64,000 nucleotides of DNA from Gordonia sp. SID5947. GTDB lineage: Bacteria > Actinomycetota > Actinomycetes > Mycobacteriales > Mycobacteriaceae. A model generated the notes under the pieces. That model had not been told where the DNA came from, ran no database searches, and saw only the letters and a list, made by a program, of their open reading frames with translations. The position numbers and the translations under genes were made by a program. How positions within the stretch are numbered: the stretch's first letter is position 1; the number at the start of each line of letters is the position of its first letter. Positions 1-8,168 of this stretch are shown here, piece after piece. The stretch is taken from NCBI RefSeq assembly GCF_009862785.1, contig NZ_WWHU01000001.1:2852001-2916000 (forward strand), written 5' to 3'.

Positions 1-86
1 CGGTGGCCGAGATCGACCTCGACTACTCGCCCGAGACCCTGGAGGAACAGTTCGGCGAAGAGGACATCAACGCGCTCGGACGGTGA
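1..86 (+). CDS. C-terminal end of an unidentified protein (partial)
   Basis: Only the last 27 codons before the TGA at 84-86 are present; the reading frame begins at base 3 and the gene starts left of the window. The visible tail is acidic (many Asp and Glu) and ends in Leu-Gly-Arg. No motif is recognisable, so no function is proposed. It is followed by a repeat-rich gap of about 160 bp. Confidence 0.6.
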   Translation, partial: VAEIDLDYSPETLEEQFGEEDINALGR

Positions 87-102
87 AGCGTCACCCCTCC
101 AA

Positions 103-174
103 CCGCTGGTCGACCAGTGCCGCGCCCGCCGCTGGTTGACCAGCGCCGCGCTCGCCGCTGGTTGAGTGGCGCCG
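103..174. repeat. 26-bp tandem repeat, about 2.7 copies, with internal dyad
   Basis: Units start at 103, 129 and 155. Each carries a near-palindrome of the form GCTGGTyrACCAGC, so each can fold into a hairpin. The last unit runs into a GAGTGGCGC...GTATCGAAACC sequence (to about 210) that looks like a dispersed intergenic repeat. The repeat lies just after the stop codon at 86 and may terminate transcription of that gene. Confidence 0.7.
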
Positions 175-224
175 TGCAAACGAAGTGAGCCCGACGCGTA
201 TCGAAACCACCCGTGACAACAAAC

Positions 225-238
225 TAGAACAGGTTCTA
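225..238. promoter_or_regulatory. KstR-type operator
   Basis: The sequence TAGAACAGGTTCTA has perfect 6-bp arms and matches the published KstR motif TNNAACNNGTTNNA at every fixed position. Its right end overlaps the first two bases of the -10 box at 237-242, a position suited to repression by blocking polymerase. Confidence 0.85.
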
Positions 239-242
239 CTCT
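237..242 (+). promoter_or_regulatory. -10 box TACTCT of the hydrolase gene
   Basis: TACTCT lies exactly 7 nt before the GTG at 250, the spacing expected when transcription starts on the start codon itself. This decides for GTG 250 over GTG 244 and suggests a leaderless mRNA. Confidence 0.6.
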
Positions 243-249
243 GGTGTGC

Positions 250-1107
250 GTGGATGTCACCTTCGACGCGACCAAACGCGAACTGACCACTGACCAGGGC
301 GTACTGCGCTATCACGAGGCCGGCGACGCCTCGGCGCCACCGCTGATCCTGCTGCACGGCTCCGGGCCCGGCGTCACCGGCTGGCGCAACTACCGGGGCA
401 ACCTCGAGTACTTCGCCCAGACCCACCACTGCTATGTCGTGGAGTTCCCGGGCTTCGGCGTGAGTGACCCGGTGGAAGGCCATCCGGTGCTCACCGCCGG
501 GTCGTCGGTAATCCGGTTCATGGACGCCCTCGACATCCCGTCCGCTCCGATGATCGGCAACTCCATGGGCGGCGTCGTCGGCGTGAACCTCGCGATCAAG
601 AAGCCCGACCGCGTCGAGAAGTTGGTGACCATCGGCGGCGTCGGCCCCAACGTGTTCAGTTCCAGCCCGAGCGAGGGGCTGCGACTGCTGCAAGAGTTCA
701 CCGATGCCCCCGACCGCGACAAACTCGTCCGCTGGCTCTCGGCGATGGTCTACGACCGCAAGCTCGTCACCGATGAGCTCATCGAGGAGCGATGGGAGGC
801 CGCGATCCATCCCGACGCCCAGAAGACCGCGCAGATGATGTACGGCTCGGCGGCCTTCGAGATGCAGCAGCAGTTCATGGCGGCCTCCGACACACCGCCG
901 TACTGGGCGATGATGCACAAGGTCTCCTGCCCCACGCTGTTGACCTGGGGCCGCGACGACCGCGTCAGCCCTCCCGACATGTCGATGGTGCCGATGCGCC
1001 TGATCCCCGACGCCGAACTGCACATCTTCCCCAAGTGCGGACATTGGGTGATGATCGAGGCCAAAGAGGCGTTCGAGTCGGCCGTTCGCGCCTTCCTGCT
1101 GCGCTGA
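250..1107 (+). CDS. Alpha/beta hydrolase of the meta-cleavage product (HsaD/BphD) family, KstR-controlled
   Basis: The 285-residue protein has the alpha/beta-hydrolase plan. An oxyanion-region motif HGSGPG is at about residue 36, the nucleophile elbow GNSMGG has Ser at about 105, WGRDDRVSP carries the acid, and GHW carries the catalytic His near the C-terminus. HGSGPG and the GHW ending are typical of C-C bond hydrolases acting on meta-cleavage products, of which HsaD in cholesterol ring degradation is the known KstR-regulated member. No other hsa gene is nearby, so this may be a paralog with a different ring-fission substrate. The start at GTG 250 follows from the -10 spacing; GTG 244 is also open. 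The KstR site directly upstream is the strongest evidence for a role in steroid catabolism. Confidence 0.85.
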   Translation: MDVTFDATKRELTTDQGVLRYHEAGDASAPPLILLHGSGPGVTGWRNYRGNLEYFAQTHHCYVVEFPGFGVSDPVEGHPVLTAGSSVIRFMDALDIPSAPMIGNSMGGVVGVNLAIKKPDRVEKLVTIGGVGPNVFSSSPSEGLRLLQEFTDAPDRDKLVRWLSAMVYDRKLVTDELIEERWEAAIHPDAQKTAQMMYGSAAFEMQQQFMAASDTPPYWAMMHKVSCPTLLTWGRDDRVSPPDMSMVPMRLIPDAELHIFPKCGHWVMIEAKEAFESAVRAFLLR

Positions 1108-1114
1108 CGACGTT

Positions 1115-1178
1115 CCCGCTGCACCATTCCGTTCCCGCTGCGTCGATCGATGCAGCGGGAACGGAATGGTGCAGCGGG
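1115..1178. repeat. Perfect 27-bp inverted repeat between convergent genes
   Basis: The arms at 1115-1141 and 1152-1178 are exact reverse complements, with a 10-bp spacer that is itself nearly symmetric (GTCGATCGAT). The element fills the gap between two convergent stop codons (1107 and 1188), so it can act as a two-way terminator. A decayed copy lies at 2190-2249 on the other side of the DUF559 gene. Confidence 0.9.
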
Positions 1179-1187
1179 GTCGAGGGA

Positions 1188-2129
1188 TCAGGCGGCGAGG
1201 AGCCCGAATTGGAGGAGCCAGGGCCGCAACAGCGCCACCAGACCGTGCTTCTCCAGAACGGCCCAGGTCCAGCGGATCACCTTCACGCCGAGCGCGCTCA
1301 GCTGGTCCTCGCGGACCTTCTCCCGCATCACCGCGTCCTCGGCGCTTTCACCCGGCCGACGCAACGTCACATACTTCTTCTTGCCGTCGAACTCACCGAC
1401 CATCCGACCTTCCCAGTCGAAATCGACCTCGTAGGTCTTTGTCCCACAACGGTATTCCCTCTGTAGCCGCGGCAACGGCAGCCCACCTTCGATCATCTGC
1501 GCTCGGCTCCAGGATTCACCGACGCTCGCCGACAGCGGATCGGCGGCCGCAAGTGCGCGACGCGCCGTGGCGATCCCCTGCCGACGACGGCGACCGCACA
1601 TGTCAGCCATCGTCGCCCGGTCGGCGCCGGCACGGATCGCGCCGTCGAATGCGGTCAGACCTTGTGCGAACGTCCCGGCCATGGCCACGTCCACCGCCGT
1701 CCGCTCGAGGCTGGTGACCCTGATGCCGTCGACGACGTCGAGCTCGGCCGGCGTCCACATTCCGGCATGCGTGTGGCGGTATCTCCGGACCGAGCCGCCG
1801 GCGAGACGCCCATTGGTGACGTGAACCCGGTTGCGGTCGGATCTGAGGAGCGGGAGTCCGTGCATCGCGGCCGCAGAGTCGAAGCTCAGCGGCGGAGGGG
1901 TCTCGCCGGTGAGCTCAGACGTGGCCACCGCGATACATCTCAGACGGTAGAGCGCATCTTCACCGGCATGTCCGGCGAAGTCATCGCTGCTCTCGACGAA
2001 GACGCCGGGAATGAGGCGGAGCAGATCGCCGGCGCGGACCGCAGCGCGGAGGTGATCGTCTGCGATGTCTGTGGCGCGGGCGGCCTCCCGGCGGATGAGG
2101 CCGAATCGATCGGGGGGATAGCGGGTCAT
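1188..2129 (-). CDS. DUF559 / AbiEi-antitoxin-like N-terminus protein with nuclease fold
   Basis: The 313-residue protein starts at ATG 2129 (MTRYPPDRFGLI). The N-terminal 80 residues look like the winged-helix domain of AbiEi-type regulators (residues about 8-60, RREAARATDIADDHLRAAV). The C-terminal 100 residues resemble DUF559, a Vsr-like PD-(D/E)xK fold: EVDFDWEGR then GEFDGKKKY supply Asp, Glu and Lys in the expected order, followed by REDQLSALGVKVIRW. Such proteins are numerous in Mycobacteriales and are usually solitary; their role is not established. No partner toxin is seen. The open frame extends upstream to 2267 but would run through a palindromic repeat, so the shorter start is preferred. 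It is bracketed by two copies of one palindromic element. Confidence 0.75.
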   Translation of the reverse strand: MTRYPPDRFGLIRREAARATDIADDHLRAAVRAGDLLRLIPGVFVESSDDFAGHAGEDALYRLRCIAVATSELTGETPPPLSFDSAAAMHGLPLLRSDRNRVHVTNGRLAGGSVRRYRHTHAGMWTPAELDVVDGIRVTSLERTAVDVAMAGTFAQGLTAFDGAIRAGADRATMADMCGRRRRQGIATARRALAAADPLSASVGESWSRAQMIEGGLPLPRLQREYRCGTKTYEVDFDWEGRMVGEFDGKKKYVTLRRPGESAEDAVMREKVREDQLSALGVKVIRWTWAVLEKHGLVALLRPWLLQFGLLAA

Positions 2130-2189
2130 GCGTTGTTGGACGCAGCCCGCCGAGCGACCGGTTCCATCAGGTCCTGATGCCGCGCTCGC

Positions 2190-2249
2190 CGCTACACCAT
2201 TGCGGTTCCGCTGCATCGATCGGTGCAGCGGGAACGCATCGGTGCAGCG
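2190..2249. repeat. Degenerate copy of the palindromic element at 1115-1178
   Basis: The arms 2190-2214 and 2225-2249 share the CGCTGCACC...TTCCCGCTGC layout and an ATCGATCGGT spacer with the first copy, but differ from each other at about five positions. It lies upstream of the DUF559 gene and directly beside the fadB terminator. Confidence 0.8.
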
Positions 2250-2250
2250 A

Positions 2251-2284
2251 GAAGGGACCCCGACCAACCGGTCGGGGCCCCTTC
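2251..2284 (-). terminator. Rho-independent-type hairpin after fadB
   Basis: The arms GAAGGGACCCCGACC and GGTCGGGGCCCCTTC pair over 15 bp with a single A-C mismatch and an AACC loop. It lies 21 nt past the fadB stop on the minus strand. There is no U-tract, which is common for actinobacterial terminators. Confidence 0.8.
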
Positions 2285-2304
2285 AGCGTCAGATCAGCGC
2301 GAGA

Positions 2305-4479
2305 TCAGAACTTCTCGCCCTTGGCTGCCTTGTCGACGAGCGACTGCGGCGGCTCGAAGTGCTTGCCGTACTTCGATGCCAGGTCACGCGCGCGGTCGAC
2401 GAAGCCCTGCAGGCCACCCTCGTACTGGTTGATGTACTGGATGACGCCACCGGTCCACGCCGGGAAGCCGATGCCGAAGATCGAACCGATGTTGGCGTCG
2501 GGAACGGAGGTGAGCACACCCTCGTCGAAGCACTTCACGGTCTCCAGCGCCTCGGCGAAGAGCATGCGCTCCTGCATGTCCTCGAACGGGATCTCCGTGG
2601 TGCCCGACTTGAAGTGGTCACGCCCACCGGTCCACAGTCCGGTGCGCTTGCCGTTCTCGTCGTAGTCGTAGAAGCCCTTGCCGTCCTTCTTGGCGGTGCG
2701 ACCGTTCTCGACCATCCAGTCGACGACGGCGTTGCTGCCGTGTTCCGGGATCGACTTGCCCTCGGCCTTGAGCGCGGCCTCGGTCTCCTTGCGGATCTTC
2801 TGCGGCAGCGTCAAGGTCAGCTCGTCCATCAGCTGCAGCGGCGCGGCCGGGTAACCGGCCTGGGTTCCCGCGTGCTCGATGAACGCAGGCTCCACACCCT
2901 CGCCGACGGCCGCAACGGCCTCGTTGATGAAGGTGCCGATCACGCGGCTGGTGAAGAAGCCGCGGCTGTCGTTGACCACGATCGGGGTCTTGCGGATGGC
3001 CAGCGTGTAGTCGATGACCTTGGCGAGCACCTCGTCCGAGGTCTTCTCACCACGGATGATCTCCACCAGCGGCATCTTGTCGACGGGCGAGAAGAAGTGG
3101 ATACCGATGAAGTCCTCTTGCCGCTTCACACCCTGCGCCAGGCTGGTGATCGGCAGGGTCGAGGTGTTGGAACCGAGCACGGCGTCGGGCTCGACGATGT
3201 CCTCGATCTCCTGGAAGACCTTGTGCTTCACGTCGACCGACTCGAAGGCCGCCTCGATCACCAGGTCGACACCCTTGAAGTCGGCGGCGTCGACGGTCGG
3301 CGTGATCCGCGCGAGCAGAGCGTCGCTCTTCTCCTGCGTGGTCTTGCCCTTGGCGAGCGCCTTCTCCTCGAGCTTTTCCGAGTAGCCCTTGCCGCGCTTG
3401 GCAGCCTCGATGTCGATGTCCTTGAGCACGACCTCCATGCCGGCCTTGGCCGACACGTAGGCGATTGCGGCACCCATCATGCCCGCGCCGATCACACCGA
3501 CCTTCTTGGCGGTGTACTTCTCGATGCCCTCGGGACGCGAGCCGCCACCGTTGATGTGCTGCAGGTCGAAGAAGAAGGCCTTGATCATGTTCTGTGCGAC
3601 CTGACCGGTCACCAGCGAGACGAAGTAACGGGTCTCGATGATGTCGGCGGTGTCGACGTCGACGTAGGCACCCTCGACGGCAGCGGCCAGGATGGCCCGC
3701 GGCGCAGGCATGTTCGCGCCCTTGATCTGCTTGCGCAGCAACGCAGGCAGAGCCGGGAGGTTCGCGGCGAACGCCGGGTTGGTGGGAGCACCGCCCGGGA
3801 TCTTGTAACCCTTCTTGTCCCACGGCTGCTGCGCCTCGGGGTTCTCCTTGATCCACGCCTTGGCGGCGGGCAGGAGCTCCTCGATCGAGCCGACGACCTC
3901 GTCGACCAGGCCGGTCTCCTTGGCCTTGGTCGGGTTGAAACGCTGGCCCTGCAGCAGGACACCCATCAGGGCGTTCTGGATGCCGAGCAGACGCACGGTG
4001 CGGACGACACCGCCGCCACCGGGCAGCAGGCCGAGGGTGGCCTCGGGAAGACCGATCTGGTTGCCCTTGACGTCTGCCGCGATGCGGTAATGGGTGTGCA
4101 GCGCGAGCTCGAGGCCACCGCCCAGGGCGGCACCGTTGATCGCCGCGACGACCGGCTTGCCGAGGGTCTCCAGGCGGCGCAGCACCTTCTTCATGCTGTT
4201 GGTGCGCTCGGTGATCGCGGTGGCGATCTCTTCCTTCGACTGCGGGCCGCGGTCGCTGCTCATGTCCTTCAGGTCGCCACCGGCGAAGAAGGTCTTCTTG
4301 GCCGAGGTGATGACGACACCGGTGATGTCGTCCTTCTCGGCCTCGAGGCGGTCCACGATCTCAGGGACGGACGTCATGAACAGCTCGTTCATGGTGTTGG
4401 CGCCCTGGTTGGGATCGTCCATGGTCAGAACGACGACGCCGTCGGCGTCCTTCTCCCAGTTGAACAGGTTGTCACTCAT
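2305..4479 (-). CDS. fadB: Fatty acid oxidation multifunctional protein (enoyl-CoA hydratase / 3-hydroxyacyl-CoA dehydrogenase)
   Basis: The 724-residue protein joins two activities of beta-oxidation. Residues about 1-300 form an enoyl-CoA hydratase domain with the oxyanion segment GGGLELALHTHYRIA. Residues about 330-510 form the NAD-binding part of 3-hydroxyacyl-CoA dehydrogenase (KKVGVIGAGMMGAAIAY), with SNTSTLPIT and the family signature GIHFFSPVDKMPLVEII. A C-terminal dehydrogenase dimerisation domain follows. It hydrates trans-2-enoyl-CoA and oxidises the resulting 3-hydroxyacyl-CoA. The thiolase gene lies upstream on the same strand, separated by a repeat-containing gap of about 140 bp, so the pair is likely expressed in the order fadA-fadB. 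The start ATG 4479 is preceded by AGAAAG. The domain order matches mycobacterial FadB; chain-length range cannot be read from sequence. Confidence 0.95.
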   Translation of the reverse strand: MSDNLFNWEKDADGVVVLTMDDPNQGANTMNELFMTSVPEIVDRLEAEKDDITGVVITSAKKTFFAGGDLKDMSSDRGPQSKEEIATAITERTNSMKKVLRRLETLGKPVVAAINGAALGGGLELALHTHYRIAADVKGNQIGLPEATLGLLPGGGGVVRTVRLLGIQNALMGVLLQGQRFNPTKAKETGLVDEVVGSIEELLPAAKAWIKENPEAQQPWDKKGYKIPGGAPTNPAFAANLPALPALLRKQIKGANMPAPRAILAAAVEGAYVDVDTADIIETRYFVSLVTGQVAQNMIKAFFFDLQHINGGGSRPEGIEKYTAKKVGVIGAGMMGAAIAYVSAKAGMEVVLKDIDIEAAKRGKGYSEKLEEKALAKGKTTQEKSDALLARITPTVDAADFKGVDLVIEAAFESVDVKHKVFQEIEDIVEPDAVLGSNTSTLPITSLAQGVKRQEDFIGIHFFSPVDKMPLVEIIRGEKTSDEVLAKVIDYTLAIRKTPIVVNDSRGFFTSRVIGTFINEAVAAVGEGVEPAFIEHAGTQAGYPAAPLQLMDELTLTLPQKIRKETEAALKAEGKSIPEHGSNAVVDWMVENGRTAKKDGKGFYDYDENGKRTGLWTGGRDHFKSGTTEIPFEDMQERMLFAEALETVKCFDEGVLTSVPDANIGSIFGIGFPAWTGGVIQYINQYEGGLQGFVDRARDLASKYGKHFEPPQSLVDKAAKGEKF

Positions 4480-4515
4480 GTGTTTCGAAGATTCTTTCTG
4501 TGCGGCGTCCTCGAT

Positions 4516-4597
4516 CCCTGAGGAGCGCGTTCTGCCCCCTGAGGAGCCTCGCGAGGAACGAGCGAGGCGTCACGAAGGGGCGAGACGTCACGAAGGG
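4516..4597. repeat. CCTGAGGAGC...ACGAAGGG dispersed intergenic repeat
   Basis: The gap between fadA and fadB contains two CCCTGAGGAGC copies and two TCACGAAGGG copies in the arrangement also found at 17643-17811 and 27001-27107. GAGCCTCGCGAGGAACGAGCGAGGC can fold on itself. It may cut fadB expression relative to fadA by processing or partial termination. Confidence 0.65.
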
Positions 4598-4619
4598 TCG
4601 GGGACTGCGAAATGGAAGG

Positions 4620-5831
4620 TCAGAGACGCTCGATGATGGTCGCGACGCCCATGCCGCCGCCGATACACAGGGTGACCAGGCCGTAGCGGCCGCCGGTGCG
4701 CTCGAGCTCGTCGAGGCAGGTGCCGAAGATCATCGCGCCGGTCGCGCCGAGCGGGTGGCCCATGGCGATCGCGCCGCCGTTGACGTTGACCTTCTCGTGC
4801 GGGATCTTCAGATCCTTCATCCACTTCATGACGACCGACGCGAACGCCTCGTTGAGCTCGAAGACGTCGATGTCGTCGACGGTCAGTCCGGCCTTCTTCA
4901 GCGCCAGCTCGGTGGCCGGGGTGGGGCCGGTCAGCATGATGGTCGGCTCGCTGCCGATCTCGGCGAAGGTGACGACCCGGCCGCGCGGGGTGAGGCCGTT
5001 GCGCTTGCCCGCCTCTTCGCTGCCGAGCAGCACCAGGCCGGAGCCGTCGACGATGCCGGAGCTGTTACCACCGGTGTGCACGTGGTTGATCTTCTCGACC
5101 GAGTGGTACTTCTGCAGCGCGACATCGTCGAAGCCGGCCATGTCGGCCAGTGCCTGGAAGGCAGGCTTGAGCTTGCCGAGGCCCTCGACGGTGCTGCCGG
5201 GCCGACGGTGCTCATCCTGATCGAGCACGATGACGCCGTTGATGTCCCGGACCGGGACGACGGACTTCGCAAAATAGCCGGAGGTCCAAGCCTTCTCGGC
5301 GCGAGCCTGCGACTCGGCGGCGAAGGCGTCGACGTCCTCGCGGCTGAAGCCCTCGATGGTCGCGATCAGGTCGGCACCGATGCCCTGCGGGACGATGTAG
5401 TTGTCGTACGCGGTGGCCGGGTCGGTGAACAGTGCACCACCGTCGCTGCCCATCGGCACGCGCGACATCGACTCGACGCCACCGGCCAGGACCAGGTCGT
5501 CGAAGCCGGATGCGACCTTGGCCGCGGCGAGGTTGGTGGCTTCCAGGCCGGATGCGCAGAAGCGGTTGATCTGCGTACCGGGGACGCTCTCCGGCAGGCC
5601 GCTGTTGAGCGCCGCGGTGCGGGAGATGACCGCGCCCTGCTCGCCCACCGGCGACACGACGCCGAGGACGACATCGTTGACGTCGGCCGGATCGAGGCCG
5701 CCGTGACGGGACAGGACCTCGTCGATCAGGCCGGAGACCAGATCGACCGGCTTGATGCTGTGCAGCGAGCCACCGCGCTGCTTGCCACGGGGCGTACGGA
5801 TCGCCTCATAGATGAATGCTTGCTCAGCCAC
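4620..5831 (-). CDS. fadA: Acetyl-CoA C-acyltransferase (beta-ketothiolase)
   Basis: The 403-residue thiolase catalyses the CoA-dependent cleavage of 3-ketoacyl-CoA that ends each beta-oxidation round. The acyl-accepting Cys lies in [10 protein letters not shown] near residue 90; the C-terminal [16 protein letters not shown] and CIGGGMG motifs hold the second-half catalytic His and Cys. GTG 5831 is chosen because it has a good ribosome binding site (AAAGGAAC) 7-8 nt upstream and gives the usual thiolase N-terminus ([14 protein letters not shown]). A longer frame starts at 5858 but lacks a site. It pairs with fadB downstream and is divergent from a double-domain TetR gene, the likely regulator. 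Confidence 0.95.
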   Translation of the reverse strand: MAEQAFIYEAIRTPRGKQRGGSLHSIKPVDLVSGLIDEVLSRHGGLDPADVNDVVLGVVSPVGEQGAVISRTAALNSGLPESVPGTQINRFCASGLEATNLAAAKVASGFDDLVLAGGVESMSRVPMGSDGGALFTDPATAYDNYIVPQGIGADLIATIEGFSREDVDAFAAESQARAEKAWTSGYFAKSVVPVRDINGVIVLDQDEHRRPGSTVEGLGKLKPAFQALADMAGFDDVALQKYHSVEKINHVHTGGNSSGIVDGSGLVLLGSEEAGKRNGLTPRGRVVTFAEIGSEPTIMLTGPTPATELALKKAGLTVDDIDVFELNEAFASVVMKWMKDLKIPHEKVNVNGGAIAMGHPLGATGAMIFGTCLDELERTGGRYGLVTLCIGGGMGVATIIERL

Positions 5832-5852
5832 GTTGAGTGTTCCTTTCGCATG

Positions 5853-5866
5853 AACCATGTGTGGTT
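5853..5866. promoter_or_regulatory. Possible operator, AACCA-TGTG-TGGTT
   Basis: A 14-bp dyad in the fadA leader. Its ACCAT half-site recurs in the dyad over the start of the divergent TetR gene (5947-5962). No protein is known to bind this form; the call rests on symmetry and position. Confidence 0.35.
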
Positions 5867-5946
5867 ACCTTGTCAGGCTAACGCGGAATAACTTGTTTGG
5901 CTATAGCGGGTGCTCAGAGGCATCCTCGCGCCGCAAAGAATGCGCT

Positions 5947-5962
5947 ATGGTCGATTAACCAT
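5947..5962. promoter_or_regulatory. Possible operator, ATGGT-N6-ACCAT, over the TetR start
   Basis: The dyad covers the start codon region of the divergent TetR gene, and its left arm lies inside a TATGGT -10-like box (5946-5951). With the 5853-5866 dyad it would allow one regulator to control both directions. Confidence 0.35.
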
Positions 5963-7133
5963 GGCTACCGAGAAACCGACCCGGCGCACCCGGCCGGCCG
6001 ACCGCAAGGGACAGCTCGTCCAGCATGCGGCGGCGCTGTTCGCCGAGCGTGGGTACACGCAGGTCTCGCTGGCGGACATCGCCCGCGCGGCCGGGGTCAC
6101 CGCGCCCTCGGTCTATCGGCACTTCGACGACAAGCAGGCGTTGCTGGCGGCGGCGGTGCTGGCCGGGGTCGACGATCTGGAGGCCTGCACGGGACGGGCG
6201 CTGGCAGACGACGACGCCCAGGTCGCTGATCTGATCGCAGCGGTCTGCACCCTCGGTGTGCGGCGTCCGCAATCGACGTCGTTGTGGCGGTGGGCCAGCC
6301 AGCACCTCACCGACGACCAGAACCGGGAGGTGGTGCTGCGTACCCGGGCGATCCTGCATCGCTGGGCGGGTGCCCTCGCCCAGGGCACCGACCTCTCCGA
6401 GCGAGAAGCCGTCACCCTTGCCTGGGCGGCCCTGAGCGTCGCGGGCAGCATGTCGGTGCACAACACGCGGATGTCGACGACACGCGCACTCGAGGAAGTC
6501 GAACTGCTGGTGCGGCGGGTGATCGCCCTGCGACCGGCGACTGCCCCGCCATTGCCTCCGCTGCCGCCTCCCGGTGCCGGCGTGCCCACGCGACGGGACG
6601 AGATCCTCGACGCAGCCGCAGCGATGTTCGCCGAGCGCGGGTACAGCGGCGTCGGAGTCGACGACATCGGTGCCGCCGTCGGGATCACCGGCCCCAGCGT
6701 CTACAAACACTTCAGCTCGAAGATGGCGATCCTCGCCGGCATCGGCCAGCGCAGCGCCACCCGCCTCGAAGCGGGTGTCGTGGCCGCCTACGCGTCCACC
6801 GCCGATCCCGCCAAACTGATTGCCATGCTGGTCGATTCGTACGTCAACGTGATCACGTCGACACCAGACCTGTCGGTGTCGTTCAACAATTCCTATGCAC
6901 TGGCGGGTCAACCCACCGCGCATGATCTCGTCGACCTCCAGCGCCACTACGTGGCGCGCTGGGTGGACCTCCTGATGGAAGCGCAGCCAGACCTCCCCCG
7001 CGAACGTGCCGCTGTGGACGTCCGCGCCGCCCTGTCGGTGGTCAACGACGCGATTCGGATGCGTCGCGGTGTCAAGCGGCCGGAATTCGGTGCGCAGATG
7101 GCGTACCTGATGAAAGGCGTACTCGACGTCTGA
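5961..7133 (+). CDS. TetR-family regulator with two complete DNA-binding domains in tandem
   Basis: The 390-residue protein is about twice the usual TetR length and reads as two regulators fused head to tail. The first helix-turn-helix is at about residues 12-60 (HAAALFAERGYTQVSLADIA...PSVYRHFDDK); a second is at about 210-258 (AAAMFAERGYSGVGVDDIG...PSVYKHFSSK). Each is followed by a TetR-type ligand-binding helical region. The linker is Pro-rich (residues 195-210). ATG 5961 is chosen because it opens directly into the MATEKPTRRTRP tail of the first domain. The gene diverges from fadA, so control of fatty acid oxidation is likely but inferred. The acyl-CoA or other ligand is unknown. Confidence 0.85.
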   Translation: MATEKPTRRTRPADRKGQLVQHAAALFAERGYTQVSLADIARAAGVTAPSVYRHFDDKQALLAAAVLAGVDDLEACTGRALADDDAQVADLIAAVCTLGVRRPQSTSLWRWASQHLTDDQNREVVLRTRAILHRWAGALAQGTDLSEREAVTLAWAALSVAGSMSVHNTRMSTTRALEEVELLVRRVIALRPATAPPLPPLPPPGAGVPTRRDEILDAAAAMFAERGYSGVGVDDIGAAVGITGPSVYKHFSSKMAILAGIGQRSATRLEAGVVAAYASTADPAKLIAMLVDSYVNVITSTPDLSVSFNNSYALAGQPTAHDLVDLQRHYVARWVDLLMEAQPDLPRERAAVDVRAALSVVNDAIRMRRGVKRPEFGAQMAYLMKGVLDV

Positions 7134-7227
7134 GGGTGGTCGCGGCAAACGATCGACAGCCATTCGCCCCTCGAGTTGGCACGAGCGCGCGAGTGCCGTA
7201 TCGAGACCACGGCACCCACCCCTTCAC

Positions 7228-7233
7228 TATGCT
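7228..7233 (+). promoter_or_regulatory. -10 box TATGCT of the cyclase gene
   Basis: TATGCT is 7 nt before GTG 7241, which predicts a leaderless transcript and decides the start against ATG 7229, which lies inside the box itself. Confidence 0.6.
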
Positions 7234-7240
7234 GAGAACC

Positions 7241-8158
7241 GTGAGCAGAGCAGACGGGGGCGACGCTGCCCGCTACACCCGTGACGAGCTGATCGCCGAG
7301 CTCGGCCTGACCCCCGAGTACGCGGAAAAGGTCTGGAACGCTTTCGGATTCGCCCGGCGATCGACACCCGACAAGATCTTCACCGATGCCGACGTCGCGG
7401 CGTTGCGCCTGTTCGCCGACTCCGAGTCGACGATGCCGGAAGAAGCGCAGGTCGCGACCGCCCGCGCCATCGGCCAGACCATGTCGCGACTCGCGGAGTG
7501 GCAGGCAGATCAGCTGCGGGAACTCGATCGCAACCCGGAGGTACCGTGGTCGCTCGACCAGATGAGCGGCGCGCTCGGGCAGATCCAGCAATTGATCTGG
7601 CGGCGACACCTCGCCATCGCTCTCGAGCACGGCGTCGAGCGCGAGACCGACGAGCGACTCGATCTGGTGGTCGGCTTCGCCGACATCGTCGGGTACACCA
7701 GCCTCTCCCGTCGTATCGCCCTCGACGAACTGGAGAAACTGCTCGAATCCTTCGAGGAGGACACCTTCGAGATCGTCGCGGCGAACGGCGGACACGTCGT
7801 CAAGACACTCGGCGACGCGGTGATGTTCACATTCAACGACCCGGGGGCCGCGGCCGCGACCACGGTGGCGCTCCATGGCCTGTCCGAGACCGAACGCATC
7901 CCGCAACTGCGCGCAGGCCTGGCCCGTGGTCGGGTGTTGAGCCGCCTCGGTGACGTGTTCGGCGAACCGGTCAACATCGCCGCCCGCCTGGCCGGATCCG
8001 CTCGGCCCGGAACGACACTCGTCGACGAGATGATGGGCGAAAGTCTCAGTGATGATGACCGGTTCTACCTGAAGTCGGTGCCGACGCTGAGCGTGCGCGG
8101 TTACAAACGCCTGAAAGCCCGCGCCCTGGAGACCAATCGGCACCTCGACGACACCTGA
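7241..8158 (+). CDS. Class III adenylate/guanylate cyclase with N-terminal regulatory domain
   Basis: The 305-residue soluble protein makes cyclic nucleotide from NTP. Residues about 1-125 form an alpha-helical region like the regulatory domain of mycobacterial Rv2212/Rv1264-type cyclases. The cyclase homology domain covers about 140-300: GFADIVGYTS gives the first metal-binding Asp, KTLGDAVMF the second Asp and the purine-contacting Lys, and EPVNIAARLA the transition-state Asn and Arg. All key residues are present, so it should be active as a homodimer. No transmembrane segment is seen. It ends 10 bp from the convergent modC stop. A cAMP phosphodiesterase-like gene occurs at 36844 but is not linked. 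Confidence 0.88.
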   Translation: MSRADGGDAARYTRDELIAELGLTPEYAEKVWNAFGFARRSTPDKIFTDADVAALRLFADSESTMPEEAQVATARAIGQTMSRLAEWQADQLRELDRNPEVPWSLDQMSGALGQIQQLIWRRHLAIALEHGVERETDERLDLVVGFADIVGYTSLSRRIALDELEKLLESFEEDTFEIVAANGGHVVKTLGDAVMFTFNDPGAAAATTVALHGLSETERIPQLRAGLARGRVLSRLGDVFGEPVNIAARLAGSARPGTTLVDEMMGESLSDDDRFYLKSVPTLSVRGYKRLKARALETNRHLDDT

Positions 8159-8168
8159 GCAACGGCGG

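Noticed and set aside
1115..1178. Palindrome considered as the terminal repeat of an insertion sequence
   Set aside because: The arms face each other across 10 bp, no transposase is present, and no flanking target duplication was seen.
2128..4521. A 797-codon open frame on the plus strand opposite fadB
   Set aside because: It mirrors the third-position G/C bias of fadB and has no recognisable domain; fadB is certain.
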